NCBI RefSeq assembly: GCF_902459645.1
Contig: NZ_CABPSK010000002.1
Location: 1-64,000, forward strand
Length of the DNA stretch: 64,000 nucleotides
Reading direction: 5' to 3'
Source of the DNA: Pandoraea pneumonica
GTDB taxonomy: Bacteria; Pseudomonadota; Gammaproteobacteria; Burkholderiales; Burkholderiaceae
The notes below the pieces were generated by a model, which ran no database searches, was not told the DNA's origin, and saw nothing but the letters and a program-made list of their open reading frames with translations. The first letter of the stretch is position 1. Each line of letters opens with the position of its first letter. The position numbers and the translations under genes are program-made. Below are positions 54,700 to 63,986 of this stretch, one piece after another.

Positions 54700-55691
54700 C
54701 AGCGAGCGAAGTTGGCGGTGATGCTCGAACGAATTTCGCCAAACATTCTCAGCAGATTTGTCGCCATCTCGATCAGCATCTTGAGAAGGCCGGATATTTC
54801 GTTTTGATTGAGCAGCAGCTTCTCGTTCGTGGATTTTCGCGCCGACGCGAGATTGTTCAGATGGTCACGCAGTGCTTCGAGCTCCCCCTTATTCCGCTCG
54901 CCGACGTAATCGTCACCGATGTATTTCCGGATAAATTCGTTCATCTCTGGAGGCACATTTTTTTTATCGCTGTCGTTTCTGACTTCACTGATGAGCCTTT
55001 GGATCTCCGTTGCATAACGAGATGCCTTGGTTGCCACCTCACCTTCTGACTGCATCAAGTTGTAGAAATCTTGGAAAACGCCCATCTTCGACTTATGCGC
55101 ACCCAGCAAGGAATTGACCCCGCCCAAGAATCCCTCTGTCGATCCGCCGACCAACAAATTATCGCCACCGGTCGTTTGCGATTTAAATTTCGGAATGGCG
55201 TAAGTGACGGGTTGTACCGACGGCCACAAGCCATACGAATGCGTACCTCCACGATTCGTCGATTCGCGCGTGGGCAGCAGCGGCAGCTTGACGCCTAATT
55301 TTTCGATATACGCGTGGTATTGCGCACGTGTCCATCCCTCAGCTCTGAACTTGGCGGGAGGTTCGATTGCGATCCATCCGCCGCGAATTCTGACGTAGCC
55401 CGAGCTATCCGCCTCGAGCTTTCTTGCCTGCATCATGTGCTTCGGCCACTGCTCTTTAGCGCTATTCTCCGACTTCCGCCACATCTGAGATACGGTGTTG
55501 CCACAGGCGTGATGCCACTGCTGGAGCACCACGGTAAGCGATTCGATCGAGTCTGGGACCAAGACCCCGTGATAGAAAAGTTGCACCCGCTCATCAATGC
55601 CGAAATCGCTAACATTCGGCTGCGTAGAAACATCTGGAACATCATTTGCCGGAGGGGTATACGACATGCGGCGCGAGTAGACGATTGTCAT
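54699..55691 (-). CDS. T3SS needle-tip protein (LcrV/PcrV/IpaD position)
   Basis: The 330-residue protein has no strong signature but lies at the V-antigen position of an lcrGVHBD operon. A helix with FQDFYNLMQSEGEVATKAS (about 206-224) and a long C-terminal helix (about 268-325) could form the intramolecular coiled coil shared by LcrV and IpaD. A Gly/Trp-rich globular middle (GYVRIRGGWIAIEPP) lies between helical parts. The gene is visibly lower in GC than its neighbours and contains an A8 tract (minus strand, 54965-54958) coding for two lysines. The start ATG 55691 has a poor ribosome site; ATG 55667 is an alternative. Confidence 0.62.
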   Translation of the reverse strand: MTIVYSRRMSYTPPANDVPDVSTQPNVSDFGIDERVQLFYHGVLVPDSIESLTVVLQQWHHACGNTVSQMWRKSENSAKEQWPKHMMQARKLEADSSGYVRIRGGWIAIEPPAKFRAEGWTRAQYHAYIEKLGVKLPLLPTRESTNRGGTHSYGLWPSVQPVTYAIPKFKSQTTGGDNLLVGGSTEGFLGGVNSLLGAHKSKMGVFQDFYNLMQSEGEVATKASRYATEIQRLISEVRNDSDKKNVPPEMNEFIRKYIGDDYVGERNKGELEALRDHLNNLASARKSTNEKLLLNQNEISGLLKMLIEMATNLLRMFGEIRSSITANFAR

Positions 55692-55748
55692 GCTGAGGTT
55701 TTCCCAATGAGTTGAAAGACTTAAGGAGAGCGGCGGTGTGCATCCCGG

Positions 55749-56096
55749 TTACGCCATGCGCCGGTGCTTTTTTTTCAGCCCGGGCTTTCGATGCCCGGGT
55801 GTTTGTTCTGCGAACCTTTCAGCCAGCGCGGCAAGTTGCGTCGTCGCTGCTTCGGCGGCTGCGATACGCGCCGTCATGGCGGAATCCATGATTCTTTCGA
55901 GTCGTCGAGCCTGCTCAGACGCACCCGATTGCCCAGCGGGCGAATCGGCAGCGCCCGCAATCTCGCCCAGTTGCTGAACCGCCCTCATCGCGTTGGCAAG
56001 TTCGTCGCAACCCGCTTCGATTTCCCGGATCAGGTCCGACAAGGGGTCGGTCTTTGCGTCATTGCAGGGCGGCAACAAATCGTCTTGCGGTGTCAT
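55749..56096 (-). CDS. First gene of the T3SS translocon operon, LcrG/PcrG-like position
   Basis: The 115-residue, mainly helical protein (LSDLIREIEAGCDELANAMR, RRLERIMDSAMTARIAAAEA) ends in a basic tail (KPGLKKKHRRMA). LcrG and PcrG are small helical chaperones and plug partners of the tip protein and stand first in these operons, so position and size fit; similarity is weak by eye. ATG 56096 is preceded by GGAG at eight bases; an upstream frame to 56141 is less likely. A run of eight A (55775-55768, minus strand) lies in the KKK codons near the C-terminus. Confidence 0.5.
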   Translation of the reverse strand: MTPQDDLLPPCNDAKTDPLSDLIREIEAGCDELANAMRAVQQLGEIAGAADSPAGQSGASEQARRLERIMDSAMTARIAAAEAATTQLAALAERFAEQTPGHRKPGLKKKHRRMA

Positions 56097-56112
56097 CGTG
56101 GTACTCCGGGGC

Positions 56113-56180
56113 ACGTTTCGAAAGGCGAAGCGCATTGTCACAACGCCGCCTCACGACGCCTTTGCAATAAGTCGAAACGT
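56113..56180 (-). promoter_or_regulatory. Inverted repeat in the T3SS operon promoter region
   Basis: ACGTTTCGA (56113-56121) and TCGAAACGT (56172-56180) are perfect 9-bp inverted copies with 50 bp between. They lie just upstream of the operon start. A GAAACGTTTC palindrome forms part of the distal copy. A regulator binding both sites is possible. No exact PIP/HrpII box was found. Confidence 0.45.
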
Positions 56181-56246
56181 TTCTGCTTTCCGGCGAGAAC
56201 GGCGCTCGGTTAGGAAGATCCGCTCCATAAGCGATCGCCAAGACGC

Positions 56247-56282
56247 AAAAAAGGCCGTGCCCGGATTTCCCCGGACACGGCC
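56247..56282 (-). terminator. Rho-independent terminator of the 5-oxoprolinase gene
   Basis: GGCCGTGCCCGG (56253-56264) and CCGGACACGGCC (56271-56282) form a 12-bp stem with one mismatch that becomes a G-U pair in the minus-strand RNA, followed by T6. It lies 43 bp after the gene stop and insulates the T3SS operon from it. Confidence 0.9.
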
Positions 56283-56325
56283 TCGCATGCCACTGGTATC
56301 GCGCTGATGACTACATGCGCCTGTC

Positions 56326-59300
56326 TTATTCGTTAGCGCCGAATCCGCCTCCCCCCGGCGTTTCCACCACAAAAATGTCACCCGGCAACATTTGCGTTCT
56401 GCCGATGTGACCCAGCGCTTCACGCGTACCGTCAGACCGCTCCACGTAATTTGCGCCCAGCGCGCCCACGGCCCCGCCCTGCGCACCAAATGGCGCATGC
56501 ACGCGATTGTTCGACAGAATCGATGCCGTCATCGGCGTGAGGAATCGAATGCGCCGCACGGCCCCATTACCGCCGTGCCAACGCCCTGCCCCGCCGGACC
56601 CTGCGCGAATGCGATGGCTCTCCAGTCGCACCGGATAGCGCCATTCGAGCACTTCAGGATCGGTCAGACGCGAATTCGTCATATGCGTCTGCACGGCGTC
56701 CGAGCCGTTGAAGCCATCGCCCGCACCGCTGCCACCGGCGATGGTCTCGTAGTACTGATACGTCTCGTTGCCGAAGGTGAAGTTGTTCATCGTGCCCTGA
56801 CTCGACGCCACACGGCCCAGCGCGCCGTACAACGCGTTGGTGATCGCCGACGACGTTTCCACATTGCCCGACACCACAGCGGCCGGATACGCGGGGTTCA
56901 ACATCGACCCGCGGGGCACGATCACCGTGAGCGGCTTCAGGCATCCCGCATTGAGGGGAATATCGTCATCCACCAGCGTGCGGAAGACATACAACACGGC
57001 GGCCATGCACACCGCGCGCGGTGCGTTGAAATTGTTCGGCAACTGGTCCGATGTGCCCGTGAAATCGATCGTCGCGCTGTGTGTCGACGCATCGACGCGA
57101 ATCGTCACATCGATGACCGCCCCGTTATCGAGCGGATACCGATAGTGCCCATCGGCGAGCGCACCGATCACACGACGCACCGCCGCTTCGGCGTTGTCTT
57201 GCACGTGCCCCATGTAGGCGAGCACCACGTCGCGTCCGAACTCGTTGACCATGCGGCGCAGTTCATCCACGCCTTTCTGGTTTGCCGCCACCTGCGCGCG
57301 CAGATCCGCCATGTTCTGATCGATGTTGCGCGCGGGGTAGCGTGCGCCAGCGAGCAGCGAGCGCGTCTCGCGATCGCGCAACGCTCCTGCGGCCACGAGT
57401 TGCCAGTTGTCGATCAACACGCCCTCTTCTTCGACATGCGTCGAATCGGGCGGCATCGAGCCCGGGGTAATGCCGCCGATATCGGCGTGGTGCCCGCGTG
57501 AGCCGACGTAGAACAGCGGTGCTTCGTCACCCGGCATGAACACCGGCGTGATGACCGTGACATCCGGCAAATGCGTGCCGCCGTGATACGGATCGTTAAG
57601 CATGAACACGTCGCCATCGCGCATCGCACCGTGGTTACGCTCGATGACAGTGCGGATGCTCTCGCCCATCGATCCCAGGTGCACCGGCATGTGCGGCGCG
57701 TTGGCAATCAGGTTGCCCTCGCGGTCGAACAACGCGCACGAGAAGTCGAGGCGTTCTTTGATGTTCACCGAGTACGCCGTGTTTTGCAGGCGCAAGCCCA
57801 TCTGCTCGGCAATCGACATGAACAAGTTGTTGAAGATTTCCAACCGCACCGGATCGGCTTGCGTACCCAGGCCACGTTGCGATGCACGCGGCACCACGCG
57901 CGTGAGAATCAAATTGCCCTGCGCGCTCATCTGCGCTTGCCATCCCGGTTCCACCACGGTGGTTCCGCTCTTTTCCGCCACGATGGCTGGACCGTCGACG
58001 ATGTCGCCTGCGAGCAGCGTGTCGCGCGAGTACAGCGCTGCGTCGCACCACGCACCGCCCGCGTAGAGCTTCACTTGATCGATCGGCTGCGCGCTCCCGG
58101 TCGTACGGGCGGCCAGCGGCGTGATATCGACCGGCGCATCCGAGTGGCCGATCGCTTCGACCGAGGCCACCTCGGCGATCAACGCAGCACCGTCCATCAG
58201 GAAGGAATAACGCTGACGATACGCCGCTTCGAACGCCGCACGCATTTGCGCCACGTCACCGAACGGCACTGCAATCGCAGAATCGGTACCGGCGTAGCGC
58301 ACATGCACACGGCGCACCGTCTCGATGCGCGACGGAGGCACGCCTTGCGCCAGCAGACTGTTCGCGGCTTCGTCGGCCAGCGCACCGAGCGCGTCTTCCA
58401 AAGCGCGCAACGTGTCGTCCGACAGCGGCGCCTCGATCATGCGCTCGCGCATTGCCGTCTGATCGGCAAGCCCCATGCCGTACGCCGACAGCACCCCCGC
58501 TAACGGATGCGCAAACACTTGCGTCATCCCGAGCGCGTCGGCCACACCGCAGGCATGCTGACCGCCTGCCCCGCCGAACGTCGTCAGCACGTAGCGGCTC
58601 ACGTCGTGGCCACGTTGCACGGAAATTTTCTTGATCGCGTTGGCCATGCTGCCGATGGCGATTTCAAGAAAACCTTCAGCGAGCGCTTCCGGCGTTTGGT
58701 GACGGCCAGTGGCCGCCTCGATCTCTTTAGCGAGCGCAGTGAACTTCGCGACGACGACATCGCGGTCAAGCGCTTCGTTGGCGTGCGGGCCAAACACCTT
58801 CGGGAAGTGCGCGGGTTGAATCTTGCCAAGCATGACGTTGCAGTCGGTGACGGTGAGCGGGCCGCCGCGACGATACGCGGCAGGCCCCGGGTTGGCACCG
58901 GCTGAATCCGGCCCCACACGCAGACGTGTGCCGTCGAACGACAGCACCGACCCGCCACCGGCCGCCACGGTATGAATGCTCATCATCGGCGCGCGCATGC
59001 GCACGCCTGCAACCTGCGTCTCGAACACGCGCTCGAACTCGCCGTTGTAGTGCGACACGTCGGTGGACGTGCCCCCCATGTCGAAGCCGATCACTCGCTC
59101 GAAACCGGCTGCGCTCGATGCGCGCACCATGCCGACGATGCCGCCCGCCGGGCCGGACAAGATCGCGTCCTTGCCTTGAAAATTGTCGGCCCGCGTCAGC
59201 CCGCCGCTGCTCTGCATGAATTGCAGATTCACGCCGGGCATCTCCTGCGCCACTTGCTCCACATAGCGGCGCAGAATCGGCGAGAGATACGCATCGACGA

Positions 59301-59970
59301 CAGTGGTATCGCCACGCGACACCAGCTTCATCAGCGGCGACACTTCATGCGACACCGATACCTGCGTGAAGCCCAACTCGCGTGCGAGCGCCGCCAGTGC
59401 CTTTTCATGCGCCTGATAGCGATACCCGTGCATCAACACGATGGCGAGCGCACGTACGCCCTTCGCGAACACGGCCGCCAGCGCGCGGCGTGCCGACGTC
59501 AGATCGAGCTCACGCACCACGTCGCCGTGCGCGCCGACACGCTCGTCGACTTCCACCACTTCCGCATACAGCGCCTCGGGCAGCGCAATATCGAGATCGA
59601 ACAGTCGCGGACGATTCTGATACGCGATGCGCAGCGCGTCGCGAAAGCCTTGCGTGGTGACAAGTGCGAGGGCTTCGCCCTTGCGTTCGAGCAGTGCATT
59701 GGTCGCGACCGTCGTCCCCATCTTCACCATCTCGACCTGGGCGGGCGTGATGGGTTCGTTCACGCTCAAGCCGAGCAGATGACGGATGCCAGCGACCGCT
59801 GCGTCGCGATATTGCTCCGGGTTCTCCGAGAGCAGCTTGTGGGTCACCAGCGTGCCGTCTGGGCGCCGCGCCACGATATCGGTGAAGGTGCCGCCACGGT
59901 CGATCCAGAATTGCCAGCGCGCATCGGTGGCGACGTTGTGGTGAGCGGCAGGGGCGAGAGCGTTCGTCAT
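56326..59970 (-). CDS. 5-Oxoprolinase / hydantoinase-type fused protein (HyuA-HyuB)
   Basis: The 1214-residue protein has an N-terminal HyuA-type part (residues 18-700: [60 protein letters not shown]) and a C-terminal HyuB-type part (about 720-1210: [34 protein letters not shown]-like stretch [33 protein letters not shown]). Fused enzymes of this length are ATP-dependent 5-oxoprolinases that open pyroglutamate to glutamate. A hydantoinase activity cannot be excluded. It clusters with an MFS transporter, a DUF1445 protein and a LysR gene. Confidence 0.9.
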   Translation of the reverse strand: MTNALAPAAHHNVATDARWQFWIDRGGTFTDIVARRPDGTLVTHKLLSENPEQYRDAAVAGIRHLLGLSVNEPITPAQVEMVKMGTTVATNALLERKGEALALVTTQGFRDALRIAYQNRPRLFDLDIALPEALYAEVVEVDERVGAHGDVVRELDLTSARRALAAVFAKGVRALAIVLMHGYRYQAHEKALAALARELGFTQVSVSHEVSPLMKLVSRGDTTVVDAYLSPILRRYVEQVAQEMPGVNLQFMQSSGGLTRADNFQGKDAILSGPAGGIVGMVRASSAAGFERVIGFDMGGTSTDVSHYNGEFERVFETQVAGVRMRAPMMSIHTVAAGGGSVLSFDGTRLRVGPDSAGANPGPAAYRRGGPLTVTDCNVMLGKIQPAHFPKVFGPHANEALDRDVVVAKFTALAKEIEAATGRHQTPEALAEGFLEIAIGSMANAIKKISVQRGHDVSRYVLTTFGGAGGQHACGVADALGMTQVFAHPLAGVLSAYGMGLADQTAMRERMIEAPLSDDTLRALEDALGALADEAANSLLAQGVPPSRIETVRRVHVRYAGTDSAIAVPFGDVAQMRAAFEAAYRQRYSFLMDGAALIAEVASVEAIGHSDAPVDITPLAARTTGSAQPIDQVKLYAGGAWCDAALYSRDTLLAGDIVDGPAIVAEKSGTTVVEPGWQAQMSAQGNLILTRVVPRASQRGLGTQADPVRLEIFNNLFMSIAEQMGLRLQNTAYSVNIKERLDFSCALFDREGNLIANAPHMPVHLGSMGESIRTVIERNHGAMRDGDVFMLNDPYHGGTHLPDVTVITPVFMPGDEAPLFYVGSRGHHADIGGITPGSMPPDSTHVEEEGVLIDNWQLVAAGALRDRETRSLLAGARYPARNIDQNMADLRAQVAANQKGVDELRRMVNEFGRDVVLAYMGHVQDNAEAAVRRVIGALADGHYRYPLDNGAVIDVTIRVDASTHSATIDFTGTSDQLPNNFNAPRAVCMAAVLYVFRTLVDDDIPLNAGCLKPLTVIVPRGSMLNPAYPAAVVSGNVETSSAITNALYGALGRVASSQGTMNNFTFGNETYQYYETIAGGSGAGDGFNGSDAVQTHMTNSRLTDPEVLEWRYPVRLESHRIRAGSGGAGRWHGGNGAVRRIRFLTPMTASILSNNRVHAPFGAQGGAVGALGANYVERSDGTREALGHIGRTQMLPGDIFVVETPGGGGFGANE

Positions 59971-60138
59971 GAGGTCACTCGTGTTTCGTCAGTGCGCACG
60001 ACTCCCGTGCAGGCTCGCTTGGCGCATTCGCCAGCGAGCCGCACACAGAAGGTAGTGCTTGGGGGGAAGTTTTCAGGCGCGGCAGCGACGGCTGCCGCGA
60101 TGTTTCAGAAAATCAGCGTGGGGCGAAGGGCCAGCCGC

Positions 60139-61479
60139 TCAATGCGCGGCGGCATCTACCGCATCCAACTCGCGTCCACGTGTCTCCGGCAGGGTGAGCG
60201 CGGCGAGAATCAGCACACCGTACGCCGAGGCAGCGAAGATACCGATGGTCGTGCCCAGCCCGTACTGCTTGGAGAGCATGCCGATCAAGAACGGGAACAG
60301 TGCCCCGACCGCTCGGCCCACGTTGTAGCAAAAGCCTTGGCCAGAGCCGCGAACGTTGGTCGGGAACAGCTCGGTCAGGAACGCGCCCATGCCGCTGAAG
60401 ATGCCCGACGCGAAGAACCCCAGCGGGAACCCCAGCCAGAACATCGCGCTATCGGTGAGCGGCAGCGACGTGTACGAGAACGCAATCACCATCGAGCCCA
60501 CGGCGAACAGAATGAAGTTCGGTTTGCGGCCGAGGCGGTCGGTCAGATACGAGCTCGCGAGATACCCCACCCACGAACCGAAGATGATCATCGCCAGATA
60601 GCCGCCCGTGCCCATCACCGTGAGGTGACGCTCGGTCTTGAGGAACGTCGGCAGCCACGTCGTGATGGCGTAGTAACCGCCTTGCGCGCCCGTGGTCAGC
60701 AACGCGGCACGAATCGTCGTCGAGAGCAGCTTCGGGCTGAAGATGGCGGTGAGCCCCGGCGCGTCGGCCGACTTCGCTTGCTTGGCTTTCTCTTTCTGAT
60801 ACACCTCCGGCTCTTGCACATAGCGGCGGATGAAGAGCACCAGCAGCGCGGGCAGCAAACCGATCAGGAACAGCGCACGCCACGCCATTTCGGCGGGCAT
60901 CAGCGAGAACAGCGCCGAGTAGAGAATGGCCGTCAGCCCCCAGCCGATGGCCCAGCCCGACTGCACCAGACCGACAGCCTTGCCGCGATCGCGGGCGCGA
61001 ATCACTTCACCGATCAGCACGGCACCGGCGGTCCATTCGCCGCCGAAACCGAAGCCCATGAGAGCACGCGCCGCGAGCAGTTGGTGATAGTTCTGCGCGA
61101 GACCGCACAGCCCGGTGAACACGGCAAACCACAGCACCGTCAGTTGCAGCGTGCGCACGCGCCCGATGCGGTCGGACAGAATACCGGCGACCCAGCCGCC
61201 CAGTGCCGAGGCGAGCAGCGTGAGCGTGCCGATGAAGCCCGCGTCGGCAAGGCTGATGCCCCACGTGGCGATCAGCGTCGGAATGACGAAGCTCAGCATC
61301 TGGGTATCCATGCCGTCGAGCATGTAGCCGACTTTGCAGCTCCAGAACGCGCGCTTTTCGCGCGGTGTCGCGTCGCCGTACCAGCCGAACAGGCTGCCGC
61401 CAGCGGGGGCCGAGGCCGTATCCGGCACCGTTGCAGCAGCGGCTGCCGACGGGCTCGCGAGAGGGGTTTTGCTTTCCAT
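60139..61479 (-). CDS. MFS transporter (AAHS/sugar-acid-like)
   Basis: The 446-residue protein has 12 membrane segments with an MFS signature GILSDRIGRVRTL in loop 2-3 and SYLTDRLGRKPNFIL in the second half, and DGMDTQMLSFVIPTL in TM1. It resembles aromatic-acid/organic-acid:H+ symporters. Its position between 5-oxoprolinase and the DUF1445 gene suggests uptake of 5-oxoproline, glutamate derivative or a related compound, but this is context only. The N-terminal 30 residues are Ala-rich and poorly conserved-looking. Confidence 0.82.
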   Translation of the reverse strand: MESKTPLASPSAAAAATVPDTASAPAGGSLFGWYGDATPREKRAFWSCKVGYMLDGMDTQMLSFVIPTLIATWGISLADAGFIGTLTLLASALGGWVAGILSDRIGRVRTLQLTVLWFAVFTGLCGLAQNYHQLLAARALMGFGFGGEWTAGAVLIGEVIRARDRGKAVGLVQSGWAIGWGLTAILYSALFSLMPAEMAWRALFLIGLLPALLVLFIRRYVQEPEVYQKEKAKQAKSADAPGLTAIFSPKLLSTTIRAALLTTGAQGGYYAITTWLPTFLKTERHLTVMGTGGYLAMIIFGSWVGYLASSYLTDRLGRKPNFILFAVGSMVIAFSYTSLPLTDSAMFWLGFPLGFFASGIFSGMGAFLTELFPTNVRGSGQGFCYNVGRAVGALFPFLIGMLSKQYGLGTTIGIFAASAYGVLILAALTLPETRGRELDAVDAAAH

Positions 61480-61659
61480 GAGAAGAAGACTCCGGTGATG
61501 TCCTGTCTTGCCGTGTGATGCCCTCGGGCCGCGCTCCGCGATGGGCGTGTTGGGTCAGCGGCAGGCAACGGGTGCTCTGCCGACTTCCGTCATGGCGCGG
61601 TGTTTTTATGTGCTACGTGCTACCTAGTGCGTGGTGCTTGGTGCTGACTCGCCGTCAAC

Positions 61660-61686
61660 AACCGTTAGCCGCAGTTAGCAACGGTT
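61660..61686. repeat. AACCGTT/AACGGTT inverted repeat at the DUF1445 stop
   Basis: AACCGTT (61660-61666) and AACGGTT (61680-61686) form a 7-bp stem with a 13-nt loop that includes a third GTTAG copy. The DUF1445 stop codon overlaps the edge of the hairpin. It may end that gene's message, although no T run follows. Imperfect GTGCTAC/GTGCTTG repeats lie just before it at 61608-61647. Confidence 0.4.
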
Positions 61687-62506
61687 AGAAGACGGCGAGC
61701 GATGCATTCGGGATATCGGTCATCAGCATGTAGCCGGGCTTGTGCGCAATCGCGAGCGGCAGCTTCGCGCCCATGAGTGCGGTTTGCGGCGTCACGCCAC
61801 AGGCCCAGTACACGGGCAGCTCGCCATCGCGGATCGTGACGGCGTCGCCGAATTCCGGTTTCGAGAGGTCGGCAATGCCCAACTCGGCCGGGTCACCGAT
61901 ATGAATCGGTGCGCCATGCACGCCGGGAAAGCGGCTCGTGATTTGTACGGCGCGAATGGCATCGGCGCCCTTCATCGGCCGCATCGATACGACCAGTTCG
62001 CCGCCGAACTTGCCTGCGCGCTGGTTGGCGATCTTCGTGCGATACATCGGCACGTTGCAGCCCTCTTCCACGTGACGCAGCGGAATGCCCGCTTTCGCCA
62101 GCATGTGCTCGAACGAAAAAGAGCAGCCAATAGCGAACACAACGAAATCGCTTTGCCAGTACTCGGCCAGATTGTCGACTTCACCGGCGAGCTTGCCGTC
62201 GCGATAAACGTTGTAGCCCGGCACGTCGCTGCGGATGTCCACCTCGCGGCCCAGAGACGGTACATGCCACTGCCCCGGCTCGCCCACGCCCAGCAGCGGG
62301 CACGCCTTCGGGTTGCTTTGGCAGAAGCGCAGGAAATCGTGCGCATGGGCCACGGGCAGGATCGCCAGATTGGCCTGCGCAAACTCGCCGCAATAGCCGG
62401 CGGTCGGCCCGCGGAATTGGCCGCTGCGCACGGCTTGTCGGAATTCGAAGGGCATGATCGTCTCGCGTTGCGATGTGAAGTCGAGCGGCGTGGCAGGGTG
62501 GTTCAT
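61685..62506 (-). CDS. DUF1445/UPF0317 protein (D-glutamate-cyclase family)
   Basis: The 273-residue protein matches the UPF0317 group: [59 protein letters not shown] and [11 protein letters not shown]. The human relative DGLUCY (DUF1445 plus DUF4392) is called D-glutamate cyclase, making 5-oxo-D-proline. Being next to 5-oxoprolinase makes a 5-oxoproline or glutamate role attractive here, but bacterial members are annotated only as putative hydro-lyases. ATG 62506 is chosen; a TTG at 62527 and ATG 62455 are alternatives. Confidence 0.85.
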   Translation of the reverse strand: MNHPATPLDFTSQRETIMPFEFRQAVRSGQFRGPTAGYCGEFAQANLAILPVAHAHDFLRFCQSNPKACPLLGVGEPGQWHVPSLGREVDIRSDVPGYNVYRDGKLAGEVDNLAEYWQSDFVVFAIGCSFSFEHMLAKAGIPLRHVEEGCNVPMYRTKIANQRAGKFGGELVVSMRPMKGADAIRAVQITSRFPGVHGAPIHIGDPAELGIADLSKPEFGDAVTIRDGELPVYWACGVTPQTALMGAKLPLAIAHKPGYMLMTDIPNASLAVF

Positions 62507-62662
62507 GGCGGTTCGGCGAGTGAGCAACGATTCGGGGGAGATGCCTTGGGAGCATCGGATGGGTGAAGCATAGAAAGAAAAAAATGTTGTCGCTAACGAG
62601 TTTTTCTACGCGCTACCGTATAGAATTTCTTAACAACTTCGCGGGTTTTCCCGAGGATCGCC

Positions 62663-63595
62663 GTGAACACCCGATTTCTTGAAACCTTCGTCACGCTGGC
62701 CAAACTGCGCAACTTTCGCGCGACGGCCACCGCGCTGCACGCCACGCCCGCCGCCATTTCGCAGCGGCTCAAAGCGCTGGAAGAGGAACTCAATACCGCA
62801 CTTGTGGATCGCGAAAGCCGCGACTTCCGGCTCACGCCCAACGGCGAATATCTGCTCGGGTACGCGAAGGCGGTAGTGGAAGCGGCCAAGCGTCTGCAAG
62901 CGGCCGCTTCCGGCGAGAGCACCACCCGTGGACGCCTGCGCCTCGGCGTGATCGAAACGGTGGTGCATAGCTGGCTACCGCATTACTTGCGGCGACTCGC
63001 CGCTGATTACCCCACGCTGGAAGTCGAACTGACGGTCGACGTCTCGGTGCAATTGCAGCGCCGCCTTCTGGCCGACGAACTCGATCTGATCATTCGCGTG
63101 GAAGGCAGCGACGACAGCAGCGTGGTCTGCGATGCGCTCGCCAATTACCCCGTGCACTGGATCGCGCGCACGGGGCTATTTCCGAATACCCGCGGCGGGC
63201 TCGCCAAGCAGGTGCTGCAACACCCCATCCTCACCTACGGACGCGGCACCGCCCCGCACCGCGCGCTCGAAGACATCGTCGCGAAACTGGCGGGCGTGCA
63301 CGGCGTGCCGCTCTCGGAGACGCGCATCACGGGCTCGCCATCCATTGCGGTGATCGTGCAGTTGGTACGCGATGGGTTCGGCGTGGCAGCGATTCCGCGC
63401 TTGTTCGTCGACGCGCTGATTGCGAGTGGAGAAGTGGTCGAGTTGCCATTGCAACCCGCGCCGCCGTCCATCGTGGTATCGATGTCGCGCCGCGCCGACG
63501 CCCCGCTGTTCGTACACAGTGCTGCGACGGCAGCGCGTGCGGCTTGCGCGGAGTATTGCCGCAAGAGCGACCGGCGGCTGGTGGAGTTGTTGTGA
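62663..63595 (+). CDS. LysR-family regulator of the 5-oxoprolinase/DUF1445 cluster
   Basis: The 310-residue protein has the LysR HTH (LAKLRNFRATATALHATPAAISQRLKALEEELNTALVDR, about 12-50) and effector domain (about 90-295). The GTG start at 62663 follows GAGGA. It is divergent from the DUF1445 gene (156-bp gap), with the MFS and 5-oxoprolinase genes on the same opposite strand beyond, so regulation of that cluster is likely. Confidence 0.87.
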   Translation: MNTRFLETFVTLAKLRNFRATATALHATPAAISQRLKALEEELNTALVDRESRDFRLTPNGEYLLGYAKAVVEAAKRLQAAASGESTTRGRLRLGVIETVVHSWLPHYLRRLAADYPTLEVELTVDVSVQLQRRLLADELDLIIRVEGSDDSSVVCDALANYPVHWIARTGLFPNTRGGLAKQVLQHPILTYGRGTAPHRALEDIVAKLAGVHGVPLSETRITGSPSIAVIVQLVRDGFGVAAIPRLFVDALIASGEVVELPLQPAPPSIVVSMSRRADAPLFVHSAATAARAACAEYCRKSDRRLVELL

Positions 63596-63635
63596 GCGTG
63601 CCTGAGCGTACGTTGAGCCTGCGACGGCACGCCCA

Positions 63636-63986
63636 TCAACCGAAGTGCGCGAGCCGCGTCAGGAACGTGTAATCCGCCTCGGTGGCCATCAACGCCATCA
63701 ACACGAGCAGCGCGAGTGGCGGGATCAGAATCGCGTACACGAGTGCGAGCCGCTCCCAGCGCATGTGCATAAACACCGCCACGATCAGGCCCGCCTTGGC
63801 GACCATCAGCGCGAGAATCAACCCCCAGCGCAGATACCCGTGCAGGTTCGCGTAATCGACGAGATACGAAAACGTCGAGAGCACGAACAGCAGCCCCCAC
63901 ACTTTCAGGTAAATGCCGACCGGATGCTGTTGCCCGGAATGACTGGCGGGAGCGGTGGGTACAGCGGATGTGGCAGCAGGGTCCAT
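63636..63986 (-). CDS. Cytochrome oxidase subunit IV family protein
   Basis: The 116-residue protein has three membrane helices (KVWGLLFVLSTFSYLVDYA; YLRWGLILALMVAKAGLIVAVFMHM; LVYAILIPPLALLVLMALMA). It carries the VAKAGLIVAVFMHMRWE stretch of the prokaryotic cytochrome oxidase subunit IV (COX4_pro) family, a small accessory subunit of aa3/bo3-type oxidases. The catalytic subunit genes probably lie beyond the right edge of the window, upstream of this gene. The start ATG lies 14 bases from the end of the window. Confidence 0.85.
   Translation of the reverse strand: MDPAATSAVPTAPASHSGQQHPVGIYLKVWGLLFVLSTFSYLVDYANLHGYLRWGLILALMVAKAGLIVAVFMHMRWERLALVYAILIPPLALLVLMALMATEADYTFLTRLAHFG

Noticed and set aside
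56153-56176. PIP/HrpII box (TTCG-N16-TTCG) in the T3SS promoter region
   Set aside because: The second half reads TCGT, not TTCG, at the required spacing.
58972-61518. 848-codon plus-strand open frame across the 5-oxoprolinase and MFS genes
   Set aside because: It crosses two genes that are plainly real on the other strand and has no recognisable domain.
61608-61650. CRISPR-like repeats
   Set aside because: The units are 7 bp, imperfect and adjacent, without spacers.
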